The notes beneath the pieces were generated by a model. That model was not told the DNA's origin, made no database searches, and was given only the letters and a program-made list of their open reading frames with translations. Of a stretch of 23,892 nt of DNA, positions 1 through 10,063 are shown piece by piece. This stretch comes from Cylindrobasidium torrendii FP15055 ss-10 (Eukaryota > Basidiomycota > Agaricomycetes > Agaricales > Physalacriaceae), in NCBI GenBank assembly GCA_000934385.1, contig KN880739.1:2502-26393 (forward strand), in the 5' to 3' direction. Positions within the stretch are counted from its first letter, which is position 1. Each line of letters begins with the position of its first letter. The translations under genes were made by a program, and so were the position numbers.

Positions 1-1
1 A

Positions 2-191
2 GGGCTGGGTGAGGAACGCGAAGAGGTATTGAACTTAAGGGAGCCGTGTGCCGAACGCAAATGAGGACTGAACTTAAGAGGGCTGGGTGAGGAACACAAA
101 GAGGTATTGAACTTAAGGGAGCCGTGTGCACAACGCGATGAGGTATTGAACCTAAGAGGGCTGGGTGATGAACGCAAATGATTATTGACTG
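2..191. repeat. 78-bp dimeric tandem repeat
   Basis: Two related half-units alternate. Half-unit A (38 bp, starting GGGCTGGGTGA) is at 2-39, 80-117 and 158-191 (last copy diverged). Half-unit B (40 bp, starting GGAGCCGTGTG) is at 40-79 and 118-157. Both kinds share the core GAACGC(A/G)A and the tail TTGAACTTAAG. The higher-order period is 78 bp, and the array runs off the left edge, so its full length is unknown. A degenerate echo (GTCTGGGTGGTGCAC) follows at about 210-226. It looks like a minisatellite; no coding role is visible. Confidence 0.9.
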
Positions 192-468
192 TAGAATGAA
201 CACAGTGAGGTCTGGGTGGTGCACATTATGGCATACAAAACACCAGCGATTGCATGGTCTGAACTTCGGGTGGGTGGGGGTTGAACCTCAAATGGCAGCT
301 TGTGACAATGGGTGCACGGGGACAGGGCCTTGGCCCGAAAATTTTGGGGACGATGGGTCAAGTTCCACCCGGCAAATGCTCAACCTGTGATGTTTGCGCC
401 GTTGGCTTGATTGTGGCCACGGGGGATCTTATGACTTTTTAACAACAGGATATTCTCGTCCGTGAGCC

Positions 469-475
469 TATAAAA
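469..475 (+). promoter_or_regulatory. TATA box (TATAAAA)
   Basis: TATAAAA lies 43 bases before the ATG at 519, followed by a pyrimidine-rich leader (TTTGTCTTCATCCCCAG). The spacing fits a fungal core promoter for the small zinc-finger-like gene. Confidence 0.5.
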
Positions 476-518
476 CGACAGAATCAATCTTTGTCTTCAT
501 CCCCAGGTTTCCTCTATC

Positions 519-1004
519 ATGCGTTCAAGAAGCAATGGAATCAAAGGTGACTTGAAAGCCATTTCCCCTCGTCCTTTCGACCTGACAAACTATCCAGTTT
601 TCTGCACTCTATGCGATTGGAAAGTCCCGGATCATCAAGATAGGAAACATCAATATGGTTTCGACAAGGCGAAATTAATACACTACCAGACAGTGCATCC
701 AAACTACCATTGGCACTGCAAAGCGTGTCCGTATTCCGTCGGCATTGTGGGAAGACATCGATTGATTAGACATAGCCAAAGGTGGCATTCCAGGCTACCC
801 GAGGACTGGGCCGGCACGTTTGGAATGGATAGTGAGAGCCCAGAAGATTTTCTTCTCAAACGTCGACTCGGAGACGATGCTGGTGAACCATTTTCAGAGA
901 CTCGTCGTGAGAATCATGGAGCTTCGACGAAGAGAAACAAACCTCAGCCAAGCACGCCATTTCGCATTCCGGGAGTTAAAATGCTTTTTGCTGACGGGCG
1001 CTAG
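519..1004 (+). CDS. small C2H2-like zinc-finger protein
   Basis: Single-exon ORF of 161 residues. Two atypical Cys2His2 modules are visible. The first has C29, C32, H55 and H60 (C-x2-C-x22-H-x4-H), with a spacer too long for a classical finger. The second has C67, C70, H85 and H90 (C-x2-C-x14-H-x4-H). The C-terminal half is acidic, then Arg/Lys-rich, with no recognised domain. The ATG at 519 is chosen because a TATA box and a pyrimidine-rich leader precede it and both fingers lie downstream. A nucleic-acid-binding role is inferred from finger spacing only. A second small two-finger gene occurs at 13723-14055 with different spacing, so the two are not obvious duplicates. Confidence 0.6.
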   Translation: MRSRSNGIKGDLKAISPRPFDLTNYPVFCTLCDWKVPDHQDRKHQYGFDKAKLIHYQTVHPNYHWHCKACPYSVGIVGRHRLIRHSQRWHSRLPEDWAGTFGMDSESPEDFLLKRRLGDDAGEPFSETRRENHGASTKRNKPQPSTPFRIPGVKMLFADGR

Positions 1005-2105
1005 CTTCTCTAGTCGAACGAGGGAGAGTACATCGGACGTCGAAATCCTTGCGGCTTGCGCTCTTTACCGTTTCTATCATGTTTAACGATACTTCAAGCA
1101 CACGATTTGTACCCCGAAGAGAGTTATACAATTCCATTATGAACCCTTTCGAGGCGCACGCCAAAGAACGTTCGAGTGAGCCAATGTATGAATATGAATG
1201 AGAGATAAAGGCAGTGTCATTTCCTGAGGGTCGACCGCAAGATCATGAGCTGAGGGTGGACGCCGGTGGCAGCGCTGAGGCCGTTTTGTGGACCTGTGCC
1301 ATACCTCCCACATGAATGTCCGCTGCGCTCTGAATGTATCTGTATATCGGGACGCTTGACCTGAATAGAGAAAAGAGGGTTCGTCTCGGCTATGGACGGA
1401 TTGCGAGTTTTCCGGCGTTCCGCCATGGATTTCGCTGAGATTATACCAAGAGCACGGATAACGCTGGCAATCGGTCAATTGAAAGCTTTTTTCTTGAATA
1501 GGAAGTGGAGGAACTTGGCGGACTGAGAACGCTCCACAGCAGTCCAAGGCCTGCATGGACCCTGGTCTTGGGACTCTCTTTGCTGTGCCCATGCCCGCAA
1601 GAACGACAAGAACGAGGTGGCGAAATGTCGAACAGCCTTGCGCGTGCGAGCGAATCTGCAGTCAAGTACTCGCCTTCGTGTCATGAGACTGCGGCTGTTG
1701 CAAAAGTCTCAGAAAACGGTCACTCAGATACGGGGGGAAGGGGGAATTGCAAAGAGTGTTATCGTGTCGCTACCCACGTGATTGATCAGAGCCATTGTTC
1801 TGAGGACAGTCACGTCATCCTCTCTGCTCTCTGTCCGTGTGAGGGCCATGCACCCACCTGCGTCGGCGAATATTCGAACAATTTCTGTATGTTGTTTGCC
1901 CTGAACAATGGATGACAACATCAAGACAACATCGTGAACCCGACGCTCGTGACCACATCTATGACTTCAATTGGGTGGAGCGAGCGCATCGGGCAATGCG
2001 ATCGCGCTCGATATTCCAGCCGTCTCTTCCGCTTTGGGAAGGAGGCACTTGCGTCTTGCCCTCACGACGTCACTGTATCATCTCCTAACTGCGGTCATAG
2101 CCAAG
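1005..2105. other. intergenic, no supported gene
   Basis: About 1.1 kb between the zinc-finger gene and the HAD phosphatase promoter. Open frames exist on both strands (for example 1505-1915 plus, 1137-1592 minus), but they have no recognisable motif and overlap one another. No repeat or RNA gene was seen. Confidence 0.5.
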
Positions 2106-2112
2106 TATAAAG
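2106..2112 (+). promoter_or_regulatory. TATA box (TATAAAG)
   Basis: TATAAAG about 98 bases before the ATG at 2210, followed by a CT-rich stretch. It is a plausible core promoter for the HAD phosphatase gene. Confidence 0.5.
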
Positions 2113-2209
2113 CGTTCATGGTTGGAAAGATGGGAACCAGCAAAGCTACCACCCCCTCTTCAAAACAACCACCTTTCGAAATCCTCCTATCCTCACCGCC
2201 TCATCTAAC

Positions 2210-3339
2210 ATGTCCACCGCGACTATGAAGACGTTTAATGCCGACGCCGTCCTTTTTGATATGGTATGCCTCCTTAACGAGGGCTTGTCCGGCGTCTCTT
2301 AACCATGTCTTGCAGGACGGAACTCTCACCGACTCTATTCAAGCCGTCGAGGCCGCTTGGGGCAAAGTCGCCCTCGACATTGGCCAAGACCCCGAATACG
2401 TGATTGCTGCCACCCATGGCAAGCGCGCTGTGGACAACTTGGCACAGTTCAAGCCCTCCATCAAGGCGCACGAGATGGACGACGAGGTCACCAAATTCGA
2501 AGAGTCTATCCTCTACTTCGCCGACGCATACAAGTCGCACGGGCCTGGCTCCAGGCGCAACTCAATGGTTGCTACTCCCCTTTCCTCTGGCGCAGCCACA
2601 CCAGCGCTTTCCAATGGCTCCTCTGCGATGTCATCTCGCGCATCGTCCTTCGGCATGACACCCCCTGGCGCTCAAGACGGTCGTCGTCCGTCATTCGCAA
2701 CTCGCCTCGGCTCTGCCCTTGGTATGAGCGCCATCCCCGAACCCGATGTCTACGAGCCAACATTCGAGGACGCGGACGACGATGTTTGGGGAGAGGACTG
2801 GGACCCCAAGGCATACGAGCACTGCTTGAACGCTTGGCAAATCGAGGCTGCCAAAGTCGACCGCGCTGTCCAAATCCTTCCTGGTGTCAAGGAGCTCATG
2901 AGCTGCCTGCCCGAAGGTCACTACGCTGTTGCAACATCCGGTGCGAAGACTTATGGTGAGTTTACTTTTTCCTTCGCCTTAGGACTCGTGCTAATCTACT
3001 TCTTCAGCGTATGGATGCATGACCCGCGTCGGTATCACCCCTCCCAAAGTCACCATCACTGCCGACGACAAGCGCCTGAAGGCTGGCAAGCCAGCACCCG
3101 ACCCCTTCCTCCTCGCTGCGGACTGCCTTGGCTTCGACGCCAAGCGTTGTGTCGTGTTTGAGGATTCCCCATCTGGCATCAAGGCCGGCGTCGCTAGCGG
3201 CGCGACTGTCATCGCTGTCTGCACATCCCACCCGCGCGAGAAGATCGAAGGGCTGGGTGCGCACTATGTTGTCGAGAACATGAACTCTGTCAAGGTTCAC
3301 TGGGACGGCGAAAAGCTTGTCTTCAACATCCTCGAGTAG
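2210..3339 (+). CDS. HAD-superfamily phosphatase (glycerol-3-phosphate / 2-deoxyglucose-6-phosphate phosphatase type)
   Basis: Three exons, 2210-2263, 2316-2955 and 3008-3339, give 341 residues; both introns are 52 nt with GT-AG ends. The first intron splits catalytic motif I. All four HAD motifs are present: D17-M-D19-G-T (nucleophile and acid/base), T225-S226 in motif II, K259 in motif III (GKPAPDP) and E283-D284 in motif IV (VFEDSPSGIKAG). Such enzymes remove phosphate from small sugar or polyol phosphates in the cytosol; yeast Gpp1/Dog1 are the known relatives. At 341 residues it is about 90 longer than those, because of a low-complexity Ser/Pro/Ala insertion (residues about 90-165) in the cap region. 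The insertion has two R-R-x-S sites (S101 and S144) and an acidic end. Substrate cannot be told from sequence. Confidence 0.9.
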
Positions 3340-3691
3340 ATTGCTCTTGCCCCGCGACTTGTCTAGATACCCATCGACTCTCATCATTTGTTGTACCATT
3401 ATATGCATTAGAGGACTTTCATCTCTTAAAATATTAGATCCTAAACCACCATTATGTTGTACAATACACAGTCTTGCTCCCATCATCTTCGATTCACTCC
3501 TTTCTTCTCAGTGAAAAATCTGCGCGCAACGAATGTTCTTTTCTTGAGTACTTCGACATTGCGCATGACCCTTTCAGTTGACTCATGTTGAAAGCTGTAT
3601 TGTACCCAAGTTGAAGGAGTCAAGGTCAAGTCTTGTCCAAAAGCGAGTCGTCGCGGTATCCACCTCTTTGGTCCATCGAACCTTCGCATGC
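3340..3691. other. 3' flank of the phosphatase gene, no gene
   Basis: AT-richer stretch holding the presumed 3' UTR of the HAD phosphatase gene. No convincing ORF or structured RNA was seen. Confidence 0.4.
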
Positions 3692-4698
3692 CTATTCTGG
3701 ATACCAGACAGTTAATATTTCTACGCCATTCCTTGCAAAGGTATCGACACGCGAGTGCGCTCTCGAGGTCTCGCGAGTGGATGCTTTGGCTCCCAACGAT
3801 GGCATGGTCGAGGGAGATGACTTCGTGACCACATATACGAAGGGGTCGTCAATAGTTCTAGCCAAGCGGATCTCCTCAGCTCTGAGCTCATTAGAGGATC
3901 GATGCCATTCCCAGAAGCAGACAAGTGAGCGTACTAGCAATTTACAAGCACATGTCGTATTTGATAATAAATGGGGTGGTATCCTCGATGAGTACCGGAC
4001 CTACAAGTAGAGCGCAGAGATAAAAGCCAAGTAGTTTCGGTCCTCGGAGCTCTGGGTGTGCGCTGTTCTTCGACACAAAGAGAGATAAACAGTCTTAAAA
4101 TCCGAGTATGTAAGCAAGTCGATGATGGTAGAAACGAGGATGTGGGGAAATGCCGCCAGGCTGACTTACAGCTCGCGATCGGCCAGTGTTTACCTCTTAC
4201 CATCACTAGCACGTTCTGTGCGCCCATTTTGCTCGAGCGGATGTCCTCCTTTGTATGCAGTGACTCTCGTCTGCGCTGTTTAATACTGGGCGGGAAATTT
4301 GCGACCAGGCACTAGAAGTTCTTCTTGTCACGTCTCCGCATCTCCATGAGTGTCTCTTTCTCACAGCATACGCTTGAACTTGGATACGTTCCAGGCTAGC
4401 TTTACTGCTTACGGTGAGCTTCGTGCCCTCGAAACCAATCGCCGGGACAGCGCTAAATGACCATGTATGTCAGCTTGAGATACATTAACTTGCACGAGTA
4501 CAAAGGGTGCTGGGCAGACATTCTCATTGGAATCCGTATGTGGATTACAAGCCATGTGCCCGCTCTGCACAACACCGAAGACGCACATTGGCAGTTCGAA
4601 TCTTATCGAGAAACTTACATCTCATCGTCTCCAAGGGAAGTTCTCCATGTCGGAATCACACTGGTGCACAACCATTTGAAGTCCCGGGCGCCTAGCTA
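3692..4698 (-). other. possible multi-exon gene or relic, unrecognised
   Basis: A chain of short open segments on the minus strand can be joined in one frame through GT-AG introns of usual size. From 5' to 3' the donors are GTAAGT (about 4618), GTACTC, GTGAGA (about 4363), GTAAGT (about 4168) and GTAAAT (about 3950, with branch CTCTAAT and acceptor GCTCAG). The joined product ends at the stop near 3692 and would hold one hydrophobic stretch. No start codon is convincing: the first block opens at a splice-acceptor-like site, and ATGs occur further in. No domain was recognised. The right end overlaps the duplicated segment described at 4415-5625. The chain may be a real small gene, a relic, or chance, because short open segments are easy to link by eye. 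Confidence 0.25.
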
Positions 4699-5625
4699 AC
4701 CCATCTCTTGCCTCTTACTTTCGCCTCCCATCCCCTACTCACATTACATGCCTAGCATCTATGTTGCTACGGCCGTTCTGCATCAAGCCCTACGTGTCGT
4801 TGGGTCGAATCCTGTGAGAGAGCGGGGGAGTTGAGCCGTACGCGAACGCAGACTGCAAGCCAAAGTACAACTGGATGAAGAACGAGGCCGGACAGAGCCC
4901 ATGTCTGGTGTGGGCTCGTGTTGTGGCTTCGTGTGAGACGGACAGCGGTGGGTCCTACTTGCTTTCGCGGCTCGTATGATCTAGACGTCAACGTCGTTGC
5001 ACTCCCACCAAACTCGCGCTGCAACCTGCCTGAGGTGGGGAATGAGCCGAGCAATGCATGTTCATGGTACGAACTGTTATCTTCAATCCAACTTCCTCGT
5101 TCTTTATCTCGTCCGAACTCTTGTCTGACCTTTTCTAGTTCTTGGGCAAGCTACAACCTAATGTCAGCTTGTACGTTTTGCAAGGGACTACACGGCAGTG
5201 TCGATGCATATGTGATCATCTATGCCGATATAGCTGGGAGACATGGGGGAAGGAGTGCTCGGAATTGAAATTGACGGATACAGCGTGTGTCGAGAAATCG
5301 TCCTCCACTGCCGCCTTTGACCTCGTCGAATGTATTTCCCGCACGATGAGGGCTACACCTTGGACATCAAAATACCATACTGGGCTGGCGAAAGTCGTGA
5401 GTCCTGGTCTTAGTACACGCTTATGTTTCATAAACCCTCACATTTGCGACAGCGACTAACTGGCCGAGCAGTCACTTCAACGTGGACGCTGCCAAGTCCA
5501 TCTATGATCGATGTGCGTCCCAACTTATACATGCATACAAGCAATTCATCCTTCAAACACAGGCTACCCAGACCTAGACGGTTCATAGCTGTCTGGGTCT
5601 GGCGACATTCTCCACGGTTCGTTGA
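4415..5625 (+). repeat. duplicated segment, arm 1 (decayed)
   Basis: This segment matches about 14735-16015 in the same orientation, over upstream DNA and exons. Upstream matches include ACAGCGC..ATGACCATG (4446 against 14764), CCGAAGACGCA (4576 against 14869), ATCTCAT (4619 against 14915) and CCCGGGCGCC (4682 against 14994). Coding similarity then continues through six exons. Nothing similar was noticed left of about 4415 or right of about 5625. Copies are roughly 10.3 kb apart. Confidence 0.75.
4748..5625 (+). pseudogene. decayed copy of the Cys-rich membrane-protein gene
   Basis: Exons equivalent to those of the intact gene at 15065-16765 are recognisable. They include KNEAGQSPCLVWA (about 4874-4912), the second Cys block to about 5066, SWASYNLMSACTFCKG (5141-5188), WGKECSELKLTDT (about 5247-5282), a block ending IPYWAGES (5332-5395), and YPDLDGS before a stop. 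Several lesions are visible. The first-exon frame is interrupted by TGA near 4816, so no start joins the conserved part. The donor after exon 3 has changed from GT to AT (5208-5209). The acceptor of intron 4 has changed from AG to AT (5330-5331). TAG at 5586-5588 ends the frame before any membrane segment, and the whole cytoplasmic tail is missing. Alignment by eye with the intact copy supports the call; a diverged truncated gene is less likely. Confidence 0.8.
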
Positions 5626-6117
5626 CACCAGTCTGTCTTGTTGTCGGTGATCGGGCACCTGTTTGTCCCGCCTTCGGCTCCATACAGTATTTCTTCGGTG
5701 CATCTCTATTTTCCTATGTACTCCTTTAGTTTTCCTTCTCCTTCGCGCTCTGTCGTACGATGCCTTTCTAACCAACATAGGCGTCACACGAGAGTTAGTC
5801 TGACGTACCAACCTTTTTGATGTTTCTTTACTTTCGCGTCCAGATTTCACTATCCAATTTACCAGAATGTACCTAATCTCAGAGAAACACACTTCATTCA
5901 CCAAAAAGAGCTCACGTGAACGATAAGTATGGGCGCTCGAGGGTAAATGCTACTTGGGTATATTTAATGCCACAGCGAAGGCGACCGCCCTCTCCATCGC
6001 TGCTCGCTTACACCAAAGTTGCTGGATGCGTATGTGTCAAGATATAGTGAATCGATTGAATGCATAAGCTACCCAGCAGCGTAAGCATATTTACAACAAG
6101 ATTCGCGACTCGTGCAT
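5626..6117. other. intergenic, no gene seen
   Basis: Lies between the end of the pseudogene and the stop of the minus-strand F-box gene. It probably contains that gene's 3' UTR. No motif or RNA was recognised. Confidence 0.4.
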
Positions 6118-7944
6118 TCAGAGATACGGATCCCATATTCCAGCCGGTCCGTCTGTGAAAGTCAAGCCCTCTGCCACGAACTCCTCCATCCCGTCCTCAA
6201 GGGCGGTGCGCACATCCTCCGACCCCTCGAATTGAACCCCACGCATGTTGATGTTGAGCTCTCGCAGGGCCCCAGCAGCCCATCTTTGGCGTACCATTTC
6301 AACAAACAGGCCTATCGCCCCGAACTCATTACCTTTCGCCACTGGATACATAGAAGTACCGAGCCTCTGAAGCCGCGGAAATGGTACCTCCTCCTCCGGC
6401 CCTGCCACGAATAGGTTGATAAAGTCCAGCGCCCTAGAGGGATCCAAAGCGATCATAATGTCGGTTTGAACGACCAGAGTTTCTAGGTCACGGGCCACCT
6501 GGGCCAAGCGACGGAGGTCGAGGGTCCTGCAATCCCCGTGAGAGTACCGAAGGGCCTTCAAGGGCGCGCTCGAGCGGTCTATGGCGACTAGCACGGACGC
6601 AAAAGTGTCTCCTGGGAAAGACATAATCGACATGGGCTCGGGAGTTTCGATCGAAAGGCTCTCGAGAACTGGAAAGGTGATGTTTTCTATAAGCCGCTGA
6701 AGAGGTTCGGGATTGGACCGCATTGAGAATGTATCATGCCGCTTGATGGTCAATGTCTTGAGCTGGCGACAGACTGCGTTCGGTACTTGTCCTCCACAGT
6801 CACTGTCTACGTGAAAGATAGCAGTGCGGAGATGGCCTCGAGTGAGATAGAGGACTTGTAATATCTTTTGGACAGAAGGGATGTGAGTGTTCGAGGTAGC
6901 CAAGAGCTCGAGATGAGTAACGTGTTCCCATGTACGACTGGACGCCTGAGCGATGCATGGATTTGCGTAGTCGCGTAACACAAGTCGGCGCAAAGGGCAG
7001 TCTACAAATGCGTAGTGTGGGGGAGCAATCTCGCGTGCTCGCGGCGTATTGTGCATGAATAGAGAAGCGAGCGATGTGAGCTGCAGTCGCCCAAATTCAC
7101 CCGCGATCTTGTCGGGAAGGAACACGTGAAGTTCTACCACTCTTGCGGCGTAGGGCATCAGGAATTCAGCCAGCGTAGATGCGTATGCGGCGAGACGGTT
7201 CATTTCCATTGGTTCGCAAGTAATGGCAACGGATAACGGTGTGACTCCCGAACGGGAAAGATGTTGCTGGAGAAGAGACATGTGCCTTGGCGTGGCGAAG
7301 TGAGGAGAGGAAATGTGGACAGACAGCGATGAATGTAATGCGGTGCTGCTGAGGACGACGGCGCGCCAACCACGAGAGACCTGCTTGAGCGTACGAAGTG
7401 TCCCGTCGAGTTGGACCCTGTCGCACCACGGTGAAATCTCCGAGGGTTCAGCGTCGACGTCCTCGGTTCCCCCCGAAAGTTCGTGGCCCACACTGGCCGA
7501 CGATATGGCTGGAGGGAAGGTAATTGTGTACTGGAATATGTGCTGGAGGACCTCGACAGGTACACGCTTGACGATACTGAACGCGTGTTGCCCGTGCGTT
7601 ATCGCTGCCTGCAGCTGGTCCCGCTCTTCTTCCAGCGCTGTTAATGCTGCGCCAAATTTTTCCATCAGGCAACGAAGCCGCTTCGCGAGGGCATCTCTGG
7701 ACGCCATTCTGTCTTTCAGAGACAAGAGGAGGGAGTCGAGCTCGTCTTTGGTGCTTTCAAGAGGGATCTCATTGCTCGCGATGAGAGATTTCACCCGCGC
7801 GTCGTCTTGGAGTATATCTTCATTGTGAGTCGGGAGACGATGGTTCGCGCATGAGCATTGCTCCTCAGGACACAGATCCCAAGGTTCTAGCAAGTTAGGT
7901 TCAGCTGGGTAAAGCATGGAAGAATGCTGCGCACCGGTGCCCAT
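6118..7944 (-). CDS. F-box domain protein with N-terminal coiled coil
   Basis: Single exon of 608 residues from the ATG at 7944; the frame is open to 8013, but without another ATG. Layout: a short Cys-containing start (C30, C32), a heptad-like Leu-rich helix at residues about 66-115 (LEEERDQLQAAI), then an F-box core beginning IVKRVPVEVLQHIF (about 124-137), and a long C-terminal part with irregular leucine-rich segments (such as LRRLVLRDYANP). This layout is typical of the large F-box family of mushroom-forming fungi. F-box proteins link targets to the Skp1-cullin-F-box ubiquitin ligase; the target cannot be inferred. No stop or frameshift breaks the frame, so it looks intact. Confidence 0.85.
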   Translation of the reverse strand: MGTGAQHSSMLYPAEPNLLEPWDLCPEEQCSCANHRLPTHNEDILQDDARVKSLIASNEIPLESTKDELDSLLLSLKDRMASRDALAKRLRCLMEKFGAALTALEEERDQLQAAITHGQHAFSIVKRVPVEVLQHIFQYTITFPPAISSASVGHELSGGTEDVDAEPSEISPWCDRVQLDGTLRTLKQVSRGWRAVVLSSTALHSSLSVHISSPHFATPRHMSLLQQHLSRSGVTPLSVAITCEPMEMNRLAAYASTLAEFLMPYAARVVELHVFLPDKIAGEFGRLQLTSLASLFMHNTPRAREIAPPHYAFVDCPLRRLVLRDYANPCIAQASSRTWEHVTHLELLATSNTHIPSVQKILQVLYLTRGHLRTAIFHVDSDCGGQVPNAVCRQLKTLTIKRHDTFSMRSNPEPLQRLIENITFPVLESLSIETPEPMSIMSFPGDTFASVLVAIDRSSAPLKALRYSHGDCRTLDLRRLAQVARDLETLVVQTDIMIALDPSRALDFINLFVAGPEEEVPFPRLQRLGTSMYPVAKGNEFGAIGLFVEMVRQRWAAGALRELNINMRGVQFEGSEDVRTALEDGMEEFVAEGLTFTDGPAGIWDPYL

Positions 7945-8700
7945 GGATGATGATGGCCGTTCGGTTTGAAGGTTGGACGCGTGTTCGCGATCACTTCTCG
8001 TAATACAATTCAATGACTATTCAGGCAATCCCCTTCGATCACGAAACACAAATGTCAGATTCTTCGAGTTGCCTCTCCCCACCAATGTAGCAAGACTTCT
8101 GAAGATGATGACCTTGTATACGAATGACCGATCATTCTTTGGTGAGACCCGCGGACTTTACGCCGACCTCTTTCAGTCAGATCCCGCTCTATCGTCTCGA
8201 TTGTCCGTCCATACCAGTTTGGGGGGCAGCACGATATAGGGAGACTCAAAAGAAGCTTCTCAGAATCTCAAGTTAAGCAGGTTGAAGACGTCTCCCGTGC
8301 GCTGCAGGCGTATGGATTTCTATCATGTTCAAGAGAGTGACACCGCACTTCATTCGGGATCAGCATTGCCTCTCATGCACTCTATATTCCCTTAGCTTGA
8401 GATGCATATTAAAAGCCGTAGAATACGAGGGTGAGATGGTCACAGTGTTTATTTCTTAAGCGACTGAGCAAAGTGAAGTACATGTACGTTGCAGTAAAGC
8501 CTAGAAGGTTATAGGCTCCCGTCAGAGTGGCCTGATATCCCCGCTTCTTCCACTAAGCGGTTTATATACTGTCTGTAGGTAGGAACACGTTAATCAGCTA
8601 ATTATTCACTACTGACAACATGGTAAACACGATGATTCGTCCACAAACAAGCTCTTATACTAATTACTAGTGTGACCATGTTCAACTACCGAATGAGCGG
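7945..8700. other. intergenic between F-box and oxidoreductase genes
   Basis: Holds the promoter side of the F-box gene and the 3' flank of the minus-strand oxidoreductase gene. No supported gene, repeat or RNA was found. Short ORFs at 7973-8239 (plus) and 8055-8249 (minus) overlap each other and lack motifs. Confidence 0.45.
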
Positions 8701-10023
8701 CTACGCTTGTATTTTGCTAGCTGTGAGCCGCGCGACATCGCGCTCGAGGTGGTCCTTGTCGTACTTCGGTGTCCATCCCAGAGCCCTCCCGCGCGTTCCT
8801 CTGTAGCGACAGTTTCCAGCCATGAGCGGTACTAGGGCATCCTGAGCAGCAGTCAGCGACAGAAACCGTATCTCAAGGTATTTCTCACATTTGGGGGAGG
8901 GAAGAAGCGCGCGACTTCTTCCTTGGTGAACGCACGAACGTCAGCAAACGGTGTTCCCATGTACTTTGCCACCATGGCTGCAACCCATCCCCAAGTAATC
9001 TCGATATTTTCGGCGAAGTAGTATCCCTCACGACCATGCGGCGCGCTTTCAAGATTGTCTAAAATCGTGAGGATGAGAGTAGAGACTGTGGACAGATGAG
9101 TGAGCGGGTTTTGACTTAGGTTGCAGTGAGCATGCATACCGTCTTCGACGTGCACCCAGGGCCACAGATTGAAACCTCCGCCAATGGCAGCAGGAGTCCC
9201 AGCGAGAGCGATGACGTGGTCAATAACCATCCGCGGACCAAGATCCGTGTCTCTCTGGATTCCGGCTTGGGAAAGGAGATTGTCGGCGTGGCCATAAATG
9301 GCCCCAGGAATGACAATGTACGAGTTCACGTAGCCTAAAACGAATGAGACGCTGTACATAGTGTAATGTGTAGTTATTTGTGGGCGTACCTTCTGTGTCA
9401 GCCTCGAGTACCTGGAGGTCGACGACTCGGTGAGGCTGCGTCGGAGGTAGCTGTGCGAGTTTGTCCACATCGGTGTCATCCCAGATCGTTTCCGAAGCAA
9501 ACTTGCCCATAGCCTCATCCTTCAGGACAGCGCATCCAGACTAGAAGGAGTTAGACTCATGGCACGCACAGAGAAAATGATGAGACGCCTACGACATGGA
9601 TGAGAGTAACTTTCTCCTTGGTGTTGTCGAACCGCTTTTTGCAAGCACCAAGAAGCACAGCAGTACCCTCGACATTATCAGAATCATACTGAAGGCTGGT
9701 TAGCGACTTAGAACGTTACAAACGCGAGTTGACTGACAGTATCGATGATAATATCAGCCTCCTGGACACACGAGTCCACTACCGCTGCGTCCGTCGCTGT
9801 ACCTAAGACCACATTGAGTGAACCTAGCTTCAGCGCCTCGAGCGCCAGCGCCTTCTCCTTGCTTCGAACAAGAGCGGTTATCTCATGATTCCCACGTTTA
9901 AGAATGTCCACGATAACTGTCCCACCGACATATCCTGCGCAGCGTTGTGAATCCAAAAAGCAAGCCAGGCGAATATAGGAACTGACCGGTGCCACCTAAG
10001 ATGAAGATGTTGAGAGGAGCCAT
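8701..10023 (-). CDS. NAD(P)-binding Rossmann-fold oxidoreductase (NmrA-like / atypical SDR)
   Basis: Seven exons on the minus strand: 9987-10023, 9738-9934, 9593-9688, 9390-9540, 9140-9334, 8889-9085 and 8701-8841. Every intron is 47-55 nt with GT-AG ends, and the spliced product is 337 residues. The dinucleotide-binding loop GGTGYVGG is at residues 10-17, split by the first intron after G13. Other family landmarks are VRSKEK after the second strand, ADIIIDT, VTLIHVSGCAVL, IPGAIYG, the VHVEDV segment, GYYFAEN, and LGWTPKY near the C-terminus. Relatives are epimerase/reductase-like or redox-sensing proteins of the cytosol. No classical YxxxK pair was recognised, so the catalytic reaction is open. 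A TATA box lies 34 bases before the ATG. Confidence 0.88.
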
Positions 10024-10056
10024 TGCACTTGGCGATGAGATGCGGCCACTTCGAGG

Positions 10057-10063
10057 CTTTATA
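10057..10063 (-). promoter_or_regulatory. TATA box (TATAAAG) of the oxidoreductase gene
   Basis: On the minus strand, TATAAAG stands 33 bases upstream of the ATG at 10023. That is close, so the transcript leader would be very short. Confidence 0.45.

Noticed and set aside
1505..1915. 136-residue plus-strand ORF
   Set aside because: Low-quality composition, Cys scattered without pattern, no motif, and overlapped by equally long minus-strand frames (1137-1592).
3633..4010. 125-residue plus-strand ORF
   Set aside because: Starts at TTG, not ATG, has no motif, and overlaps the minus-strand exon chain.
7945..8013. Extension of the F-box protein by 23 residues
   Set aside because: The upstream start would be TTG; the ATG at 7944 is the first usual start and the added residues show no conservation signal.
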